From Siphonodentalium dalli (Eukaryota; Mollusca; Scaphopoda; Gadilida; Siphonodentaliidae): a stretch of 64,000 nt of DNA. Made by a program: the position numbers and the translations under genes. The stretch is from the NCBI GenBank assembly GCA_032622095.1, contig CP136065.1, positions 24,931,141 through 24,995,140 of the forward strand. The letters run 5' to 3'. Below the pieces are notes generated by a model. That model was not told where the DNA came from and did not search any database. It was given only the letters and a program-made list of their open reading frames with translations. Of the stretch, positions 56,165 through 64,000 are shown in pieces (positions within the stretch are counted from its first letter, which is position 1; each line of letters begins with the position of its first letter).

Positions 56165-58945
56165 GACCAAGACCTTCCAACTTCCAAATATAGCACATCA
56201 CAACTCTGCGATATATGGATGCTGGCCTGGTCCTGTGTCCATAAGAACAATCCGAAAGGTAGGTCATGACAACACTGCGAAACATGGAGGCTGACCTAGT
56301 CCTGTGCACAGAGATAGCACACCACAGCACTGTGAAACATTGAGACTAGCTTGGCCCTGTGTTCACATGAACAATCCCAAAAATATAGCAAGCCACATCA
56401 CTGCCTGGTCCGAGCCTAAAAAAACACAAAAATATGACACGACAACACCGCGAAACATGGCTGACCTGGCCATAGACTAAATATAGCTTTGTAAGACCCA
56501 CATTTGTGGGTGAAGGGGATGACCAATGATATTTTAGTCCACGACAAGAGGAACCATGTCTTGCTTGCATGAAGTTAGTTAAGCTAACGATGGGAAATGC
56601 ACACTGTACAATCGTACTCGCGAAGTAAACAATCCCAAAGATAGAGCACCACAGCAATGCGAAACATGGATGGTGGCCTGGCCCTGAGCCCACATATTAA
56701 TCAACCCCAAAGAAAGGACACAAACATCAAAGCGAAACAATAGGGCTGGCCTGGCCAGGGTCCACATACACAATCCCAAATATATAGGACATCAAAACTG
56801 CGAAGCACGGAGGCTGTCTCGGTCCCGTGTCCACATAAGCAGAGATTCAAAGATAGGACACAGCAACACTGCGAATAATGGAGGCTCGCCTGGGTGCACA
56901 TAAACAATCCCAACGATAGAACGTGACAACACTACGAAACATGGAGACGGCTTGGCCCTAGCGTCATGTAGACAATCACAAATATAACACACCACAGCAA
57001 TACGATGGCCGGCATGCATGCCTTTGACACAAAGATAGCACACGACAACATCGTGGCACATGGATGTTGCCTTGTTCATAGGTCTGGCCATGTGTCCATA
57101 TATTAATCAATCCAGCAGATATGACACCACAGCAATGCGAAAACAAAAAACGCATACTGGCCTGGGTCCACGGAAATAATCTAAATAAATTGACACCAAA
57201 CACTGAGAAACATGGAGGCTGTTCTGGCTCCGTGTCCACATAAAACAATCCTAAAAAGAGAGGACACAACAACACTGCGAAACGCGTGGACTGGCTTGGC
57301 CCTGGGTCCGCATACACAATCGCTAAGATAGGACATCACAGCGCTGAAAACATGGATGCTGGCCTCGTCCTGGGCACAAAGAGAGCATATCACAATACCG
57401 CAAAACATGGAAACTGGCTTGGCCCTAGGGTTAAACAATCCCACCAAAGGTAGCACACCACATGAATGCGAAATACTACGCATTGTATCCAACATGCACT
57501 ATAACTGCACGAGTCGAGTGATGTATAATGGCACATTATCAGAACCTGTGGATATTCTGCAAGGAACAAGACAAGGGGAAGTGACTTCTCCTTTTTTCTA
57601 CCTTGTATTTATCAACGACTTGCTAGCGCGTCTCAGTTCAGCGAACGAAGCATTGTCATTCGGTCATGTTAACGGCACTGCTCCAACAACTGCTAACGAT
57701 ATCACCTTGATTTCTACATCAAACGCTATAGCTGGTCTAGATCATCTCATCGAGATATGCAACACACCACAGCAATACGAAACGGGGGCTGGCATGCACG
57801 CCTTTGACACAAAGATAGCACACCACAACATCGTTGCACATGGATGCTGCCTTGTCCATAGGTCTGACCATGCATGTGTCCACATATTAATCAATCCCGC
57901 AGATATGACACCACAGCAATGCGAAAACAAAAAACGCATACTGGCCTGGGTCCAAGGAGATAATCTAAAACAAATTGACACCAAACACTGAGAAACGTGG
58001 AGGCTGGTCTGGCTCCGTGTCCACATAAAATATCCCAAAAAGAGAGGACATCACAACACTGCGAAACGCGTGGACTGGCTTGTCCCTGGGTCCGCATAAA
58101 CAATCGTTAAGATAGGACATCACAGCGCTCAAAACATGGATGCTGGCCTCGTCCTGGACACAGAGAGAGCACAATCATCACAACACCACAAAACATGGAG
58201 ACTGTCTTGGCCCTAGGGTTAAACAATCCCACCAAAGGTAGCACACCACAGGAATGCGAAATACGGGAGTTGGATATGTCCCTTAACACAAAGACATAAA
58301 GTCCTCACAAATAATCCCTAAATACGCATACGAATAGTTTTATTGGTCAATCAAGACACCCTTTCAGGCAGAACAATTACTCTTAAAAAGGTAACATAAA
58401 GGAAATAAAGTGATAATTACGATTATGTTCATTAGTGTGAAATAATAGTATGAGAATTAGTTCTCATCCTGCCCTCTAAAACATGTAGTACTAAGAGTGT
58501 TAAGGAGGAGGTCAAGTGATAAATCCTGAATGGGTACCTCCCCACAAATCTCCGCAGGGTGTGACTTTGTGCGGTATTGAAAACAATACACATTTATCTG
58601 GCTTGGAATGTTGATTTATTTATTTTATATTTTTTATTGTTTTTTTCAAAACTAGGTCAAGTGTTGTATTTCCAGAAAATTCATCTCGCGAGTGTTGTCT
58701 GCATAGGACACCACAGCACTGAGAAACGTTGGATGTTGGTCTGGCCCTATATGGCCACATACACAATCCCAAAGATAGGACGCCACAGTGCCCATAAACA
58801 TGAAGGCTGGCCTGACCCTGAATCAACATAAACAATCTAAAAGATAGGACACCACAGCAATGCGAAACACGGGGGATGGTCTGGGCTCACATAAACAACC
58901 CCAAAGATAGGAGACCACAGCATTTATCTTAATACCTATGTATTA
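56165..58945. repeat. Degenerate ~70-bp minisatellite array, ~2.8 kb
   Basis: Units combine ACACTGCGAAACATGGAGGC, TGGCCTGGCCCTG, GTCCACATAAACAATCCCAA and AGATAGGACACCACAGC, with period near 66-75 bp and heavy divergence. A higher-order block repeats: 56990-57475 corresponds to 57757-58264. An unrelated segment at 58300-58690 interrupts the array. The many overlapping minus frames (56115-58289) are by-products and change frame from unit to unit. Confidence 0.85.
57476..57760 (+). pseudogene. LINE reverse-transcriptase fragment inside the minisatellite
   Basis: About 95 codons are open in one frame: RIVSNMHYNCTSRVMYNG, then ILQGTRQGEVTSPFFYL, VFINDLLARL, a TAPTTANDITLIS segment and GLDHLIEIC. 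This is the RT palm region of a CR1/jockey-like LINE: the QGTRQGG-x-TSP block, the FINDL block and the catalytic A-D-D. Here the catalytic pair reads A-N-D (57692-57700), and RQGG reads RQGE, so the enzyme would be inactive. The frame is bounded on both sides by array units; the longer open frame 57356-57991 is a chance fusion with them. Confidence 0.85.
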
Positions 58946-59499
58946 TGGGTCGATAAGATTAAACGAGTTGGAAATTGAGACACGGGAACTGGCCTAGGCC
59001 TATACAAGAACAACCACACAGACTGGACAACATAACATGAATACAAAACGGGTTGCGCATCAAAGATAGCTTATAAGAGTGAATCTGTCTGACCGAGAGT
59101 AACTAAAAATGGACGAACTAAAGAACCATAATTCAGAACTAAGGGTCAAAACTCAGGTAAAAACAAATCGGACAAACCTGTTTTTTACATCATTTTTACA
59201 TCAACATGGCCGCCCGCCCACCAACCGTCCAGTGCCATTATTATTATCAATAGTCGAGATTTGATTAAAAAAAAAAAAAAAAGAAAAAAAAAAGTTGCGT
59301 ATCAAAGATGGCTGGCAAAGTATGAGAACCTTCACTATTTATATTCAATTTTTAAAGGTACTCAATCCGATTAGACACCCCTAAATTATCATTTCTTTGG
59401 CTTCAGGGGTTAGATAAATATTTCTAGTATACATATTATTACCCACACTTGCCTCTGAAGCACCCATTTCTGAAAACCATTACTCCCCGTCGACCTACC
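58946..59499. other. Non-coding, A-run and family D left end
   Basis: A ~30-bp A-rich run lies at 59263-59293. AAAGGTACTCAATCCGAT at 59354 begins a family D fragment, recognisable to ~59435 (GGCTTCAGGGGT). Confidence 0.6.
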
Positions 59500-60513
59500 C
59501 AATGTGTCGCATTATGCCCCATACACGGGGCACAATGAGACGCCTTTGACATTACAACATCAGCATATACCGGACTTAATAAATGCAAGAAGGTCTGCAG
59601 TTTCTTTTCTTTTGTGGATTGAGAGAAGGTATAAGCTTTATTTAAAGTCATAGCAGCAGACCAATGCGACATTTTATTGACTTCTTATGGCGGGTAAAAA
59701 ATAGCACAATAAAGTTTGATTTCAGGAAAAGGGCAGGGGTAGGGTTAACAATAATTATTTACCTATATCATGTTTTAACGTTTGGGAATTATCTAATATG
59801 TTTTTTATTTCTATTCTTTTGAACTAAGGTCACGATAAGATTTATTTTTCCAGGTTTGATTACCATATGCCTAATCAGAACTTTTTCTCGTACTGTTTGC
59901 ACTCGAGTGTCGCATTATGCCCCACAACCAGACAACCTGCCTCTCACCCAACATGAGTGAATGTGAATAACCGGTTAACATAGAACTGATCAAATTACTA
60001 CAGAACTCGACTTACTCTACCAAAATACGCATATAGCTTTGGTGGTAGTGGTAAGATGTTCTCGTTTTTACATTTACAAGACCTGCCGAAAGTTATAAAC
60101 CATTCAAATATCGGGTCACCAAATGTGGGTACCTCCTGGGACCAGGTACCTCTACTCCGGCATTTCGCATGTGAGATTAAACAGTCATAATGATGTCGGT
60201 CCAATTTGGATGTCCTCTTCTATGATTGGTCTTGCTAAAAATAATAATTTTGCGATTCAACTTCAGTCATAGAAAAACATATGTCCTGTTAACGACCGTC
60301 TGTCGCATTATGCCCCGCGTCGCATCGTGCACCTACGGCTACGAGTATTCTTTACGTCACGGTTGTATATATAAGCATGTAGATATGTCCTCTTTGATTA
60401 TTTGACAACCTAACCTGATAGCTATGAGCATTCGGCATACCTCGTCAGATTCCGTTTCAGCTAGGCCCCCGAGGTCATAGGTCGAGGAGTCCAGAATCAC
60501 GCTGGTCATCGAT
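59500..60513. other. Stretch with three TGTCGCATTATGCCCC motifs
   Basis: GTGTCGCATTATGCCCC occurs near 59504 and 59907, and CTGTCGCATTATGCCCC near 60299, at ~400-bp spacing. The first has an adjacent GGGGCACAATGAGAC that can pair with it. Frame 59672-59439 (minus) reads across one motif as HCAPCMGHNATHW but has no family match I recognise. Confidence 0.45.
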
Positions 60514-60547
60514 GTAACGAGGACCCGGATAAGTAACGACGGACGCG
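60514..60547 (+). repeat. Paired 14/15-bp motif, outer left copy
   Basis: GTAACGAGGACCCG (60514-60527) and, 5 bp on, GTAACGACGGACGCG (60533-60547). The same ordered pair recurs at 60891-60926 and, inverted, at 63796-63863. Confidence 0.7.
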
Positions 60548-60890
60548 ACTTCCGTTTGAAGAAATTGTCTCGGGCTGGTCAAGAAAAACGTTGAGTGAAG
60601 GACTTTAAAATTAATCTACCTATGTTTTAGTGTGCGTAGTGTTTTGGGACAATATTAGTCTAAATCGGTGGGTGCTAAATTGGTGTCAACGTGTCCACAA
60701 TTAATGTATAAAGAGGAAAGTTGTTGCAAAACTCTGAAATTGCACGCAAATTGACCCAAAAAATAATGTTATCACGTGCAAATTCACGACGTTGAGGTAC
60801 CGCCGGGATCCCTGTCATTGAAATATAAGCAACACGACCACCGCCAAGCAACCAGTTTCCAGCTTTTCGAATAGTTAGCATTATCAACGA

Positions 60891-60926
60891 GTAACGAGGA
60901 CCCGTTATCATGTAACGTTGGACGCG
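60891..60926 (+). repeat. Paired 14/15-bp motif, inner left copy
   Basis: GTAACGAGGACCCG (60891-60904) and GTAACGTTGGACGCG (60912-60926), 85 bp before the first open frame of the block. Confidence 0.7.
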
Positions 60927-61010
60927 CTTCAGAAATCACATTGATTAACCGCGGACGCGAATATTCCGACAAACAATTTATTTAGAAACATGAATGTTTT
61001 GATTGTATAA

Positions 61011-61365
61011 GGAGTGACATGTTTATGTGTTTTACCATTATTTGTCGCATTGTTAACCATCTGTTTCACAGCAAATTTTAAACAGACGAAACGTTGTCAG
61101 GAGACTTGGGTTCTTCCTCTCGCCATTATTCTGTTTCTCTTTGCACAACTAAGAGTGTATATGAATGCTATCGATAGGCACGTGGTTCGGTGGATTTAGG
61201 ACCCTAGCCGTCGGCGAGATAATATCACTCAAGCTAATATGGGACCCTGATGCAAATTACACGTGTGTTGAGACCACTAACCCATACCAGCAGGCATGTT
61301 GTGATACTGAAACAGTAAATTTGTTGTTGAACATTTCAGGCCTTATAAAATGTGTGCCGACATGA
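61011..61365 (+). pseudogene. Membrane-protein-like fragment, frame-shifted, no ATG
   Basis: The first frame (61011-61199) is preceded in frame by TAA (61008-61010) and has no ATG near its start. It encodes two hydrophobic segments: CLCVLPLFVALLTICFTA, then WVLPLAIILFLFAQLRVY. The second frame overlaps from 61165 and gives a Cys-containing, N-glycosylation-like segment (NYTCVETTNPYQQACCDTE, then LLLNISGL) before TGA. Joined at ~61165-61190 they would make one ~115-residue two-TM protein with an extracellular Cys-rich end. I do not recognise the family. It is not the missing TARP first exon: no GLW-x-x-C motif, and it is downstream. A short internal exon of an unknown gene is the alternative. 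Confidence 0.3.
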
Positions 61366-61468
61366 ACTAATGCAAGTAATTTGCAGGATACCGACATATT
61401 TTTTCGCTACCAAACACAGGGTCGTGAATTAAAAAAAATTGTATTGACTATCAAGTCCAGAAAACAGA

Positions 61469-62877
61469 ATGGCAAAGTATAAAGAATTCCCTCCAGCGAA
61501 CATAGACCCAACTGTTCAATCGGGTTATGCCATGACACCCCCGGATAGCAATATAGTTCATCCGGAGGAGGACCTGATAAATAAACGCTACAATCCGGAG
61601 AAGTCGGGAGTGGGCAGTAATAGTTCACAGTCCGACGACAGGTATACACACCTCTCCCGGCGCAAAAGTTGTTATCAAAACTGGAAGTCAGTAGCGATGA
61701 GGAAAATTCGGAGGCCCCTATATCACATGGTGACATCCAGTCAGCCATCCCCGGCAAAGATGTATCGGCCATCCCCTCAACTAGGACAAATTAATTGTCC
61801 ATATATGCTCAGGAAAGAGTAAAATTGATTGCTGAAGTGCGAAAGACCAGGGGTGGTGAGAGGGGGGTACGATCAAAAGATCCTTATATAAAACCCCGGA
61901 ATGACTCACTGGATAGGCACAGGGGCCCACGGCCATACCTCAGACCGGTTGTGAGTAATGATGATCATTACTCGGGACAGGCCTTTGCTAATTATGACCA
62001 CGGCCAATACGCATCGGAAACCCAAACGACAAAATATGACTACAGCCACTCAAATAATAATCATAGGGCCAGTGACGATGACCGTCGCACGGCAAATGAA
62101 ATGAATAATAAAGTGGCAGAGCTGGAACAACGATTTGGGTTGTTGGAGAGTTTAAGCAGATTAAACAAACCAAGGGCTAATGCGGGTGACCATTATAGGG
62201 AAGGGTTTCCAGTGAGGGACCAAAGCCCACGAGAATATGAGCCGCCAAACTGCAATTACCACGGTAGTGATGATAACCACCAATGGACAGTCGGACCAGT
62301 CGGCTTATCATGTGATGATAGTAACTACCATCACACCACGGCTAATCTGGACAGTCAATTGGCTGACCTCGAACAGCGATTTGGGTTGTTTGAAGATTTA
62401 ATGCAATTAAACAAACCAAGATCGAGCGATGGTGGCTATCATAGGACCATTACTCACGAACTGATGCCAGGCCAAGATAAGTATAATGCCAGGGACGATA
62501 ACAGTCGCTTGACATGGGGCAAGGATGTCCATCAAGTGACGATGACCGCCACTTGACGGGAAGGCCCAACTGTGAGACCGACCGAACCGGTGGGACAGGA
62601 CAACCCAGTAAGCCTATCACAAATGACGGTACTACAAGGGAGCTGGGGATACACAGAGGGGCAGCACATGCCACTCGCGTTGTCCAACAGCCAGTAACTA
62701 CCGGTTGTGACACGTCCCCACTACAGGCCACCTGAACCTGTCATTGGCCAATCCGTAACACATGTGCAGTCCAAGAGAATACACATTGACACTCATGGGT
62801 ACAGGCCACCTGAACCTGTCACTGGCCAATCAGTGGCACAAGTTCAGTCCCAGGGAATACACATGAACATGAACTGA
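61469..62877 (+). pseudogene. Broken repeat-containing protein frame
   Basis: The reading starts at ATG 61469 (MAKYKEFPPANIDPTVQSG). It shifts near 61670 to a frame giving KLEVSSDEENSEAPISHGD, and shifts again near 61795. From there one frame runs to TGA 62875-62877, interrupted only by TGA 62554-62556 and TAA 62695-62697. It contains a ~75-residue duplication with AELEQRFGLLESLSRLNKPR and ADLEQRFGLFEDLMQLNKPR as short coiled-coil-like cores. Asp/His/Tyr-rich linkers follow (YDYSHSNNNH, DDNHQW). At the end are two copies of YRPPEPV-x-GQSV...H, also a ~77-bp DNA repeat. Continuity across two stops and two shifts argues for a decayed gene rather than chance. It could be a retroelement gag or fibrous structural protein. 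Family unknown. Confidence 0.5.
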
Positions 62878-63400
62878 TGCTTCGTGCTTGTGGAGTCCAC
62901 TCGAATCCACGAATGATATATTGCATGTAGTACATGAGTGTGTGGCTTCCTCGATGCAAACCTTGCAGTTTCGATTTCTGATGTCCTTTGAACTAAAGGT
63001 TTTGTTGCACCGTCTGCAAACACGTGGATAGCTTTTTGTATGTCGGTTCATGTGTGACTGGAAGAGATTTGGTTTGATAAATGTCTTTCCACATCCTTCA
63101 AACGGGCAACATTGTTTTAATGCTTCGTTGTGTATTTTGTAATGTTGTCTGAACACGGATAGACGGGATAACATCACACCACGTACACTTCTCGCAGAGA
63201 ACATTATAGTGGTGGCCGGATCTGTGAGCCCCGAATTCATCACTCGACGACATTGGCTTGTCTTTTATATGAGAAAGTGAATGTTGCCGTAATGATTGCA
63301 GGTTTTTATATTTCTTCCCGCATGCGTGGCACTGCTGGTTACCAGCACCACACAGAAGGCGGGATTACTAGGGAAGCTAGGCTGTCATCGACTTCCAGGA
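62830..63400 (-). pseudogene. C2H2 zinc-finger protein frame with a frameshift
   Basis: Read on the minus strand from ~63400. Finger 1 is CHACGKKYKNLQSLRQHSLSH (63331-63269), perfect C-x2-C-x12-H-x3-H. Finger 2 starts CEKC and, after a one-base shift near 63188, continues SRLSVFRQHYKIH. Finger 3 is CPFEGCGKTF...HMNRH (C-x4-C). A zinc-ribbon-like CRRCNKTF...NCKVC follows, then finger 5, CTTCNISFVDSSGLHKHEASVH. Spacing and the C-x4-C finger recall TFIIIA-type DNA/RNA-binding proteins. The 3' end overlaps the end of the opposite-strand frame by ~48 bp. The frameshift could be a true lesion, an assembly error or a missed splice. Without it the protein would be a nuclear nucleic-acid-binding factor. 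Confidence 0.7.
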
Positions 63401-63795
63401 ATTCGCCTTCAATAGGCAACAATATTTCTCCGTCTGAAAATGAAAAATACGAATTTATAAATAACAAGACGCGCCGTCTCATTCATGGCTTTGTTTATAT
63501 ATGGGGGGGGGGGGGTGGAAATATAATTTTGATAACTTTTAGGAATGTTTGGTTTGGTTCAAGGGGAAATAGTTGGAAAAATCCAGGTCGACATGCATCA
63601 CCCACCCCAACGGAGACAACGTGGACACGCCCCGGTGTGTTATAGTATATTTCCCATTATGTTGAGGCTGAGCAAAAAAAAAATCTGATTATTAATTGGA
63701 CATATCCTAAATATTTTACCTTTATTGTTTTTCAAACATGACCATATACGCCCATGACATATCATGTGAAGGTAAATATTTCTGAGAGAAAAAAA

Positions 63796-63863
63796 CGCGT
63801 CCGTCGTTACAAATTTTCGCAACCAGTTACTTTCCCAGATCAAATTCAACGGGTCCTCGTTAC
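63796..63863 (-). repeat. Paired 14/15-bp motif, right copy (inverted)
   Basis: CGCGTCCGTCGTTAC (63796-63810) and CGGGTCCTCGTTAC (63850-63863) are reverse complements of the two motifs at 60.5 and 60.9 kb, in inverted order, 39 bp apart. With the left copies they bracket the 61.0-63.4 kb block. Confidence 0.7.
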
Positions 63864-64000
63864 TACCAAAGTTGCTAAAAACGCGAATAAAAGTCCATTT
63901 TACTTGCATCTATAGCAATCCTGAAATTTCTACGGTATGTTATATATATGTGAACGGTACACATATCATCCGGCACGTCATGTATTAGAGAGGAGGTTTC
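63864..64000. other. Window end, nothing seen
   Basis: A short AT-rich flank with no recognisable feature. Confidence 0.5.

Noticed and set aside
57356-57991. 211-residue protein
   Set aside because: Only the middle is RT-derived; both ends are minisatellite units fused in frame by chance.
56115-58289. Family of small Cys/Trp-rich proteins on the minus strand
   Set aside because: They follow the ~70-bp unit and change frame between units; no start or splice conservation.
61011-61365. Missing first exon of the TARP
   Set aside because: It lies 22 kb downstream of the last exon, lacks GLW-x-x-C and an ATG, and is frame-shifted.

Overview
The window is AT-rich, intron-rich animal DNA, most likely from a marine mollusc. 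Three signs point to this: an (ATTG)n tract running into the mollusc-type GGGTTTAACGTCGTTTT motif (about 24,718), a long array built on ATGGCCGCCAGC..GCCATCTTGG monomers of the kind scattered through mollusc genomes, and one recognisable host gene with animal-type introns. There is no prokaryotic gene organisation. Almost every short open frame is chance or repeat-derived.

The one convincing host gene is the 3' part of a type I TARP (stargazin / CACNG family, the AMPA-receptor auxiliary subunits) on the + strand. Three consecutive exons are visible: 24,358-24,456, 28,817-28,957 and 38,300-38,817. They join in phase 1 and end in a class I PDZ ligand, -STPV. The first exon, with TM1 and most of the extracellular loop, was not found and should lie upstream of the window. 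Introns of 4.4 and 9.3 kb and the 24 kb upstream of the second exon are filled with repeats.

Region by region. 1-7.2 kb holds two near-identical copies (offset exactly 4,932 bp) of a unit of at least 2.24 kb with a TATA-like box, a GC-rich hairpin, two small overlapping frames and AATAAA signals. 7.2-24.2 kb is a dense mosaic of inverted-repeat elements: piggyBac-type (TTAA) MITEs, hAT-type elements with 8-bp target duplications, foldback elements and minisatellites. 24.2-38.8 kb is the TARP gene, with a decayed LINE ORF1, LINE ORF2 scraps, a 305-348 bp tandem repeat and a roughly 15-unit, ~163-bp array in its introns. 38.8-56.1 kb is again mostly inverted-repeat elements, with second copies of families seen on the left. 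56.1-58.9 kb is a degenerate ~70-bp minisatellite that engulfed a reverse-transcriptase fragment with a mutated catalytic motif. 60.5-63.9 kb contains a broken protein-coding block (membrane-like fragment, repeat-containing open frame, C2H2 zinc-finger frame on the opposite strand) bracketed by inverted copies of a paired 14/15-bp motif.

The genes do not form a pathway. The biology is one neuronal-type membrane gene embedded in DNA shaped by at least a dozen inverted-repeat families. The most unusual signals are the duplicated compact transcription unit, a 27-bp-stem hairpin module shared by MITEs with different ends, and the bracketed broken ORF block at 60.5-63.9 kb. Family letters (A, B, C...) are labels used only in this annotation.
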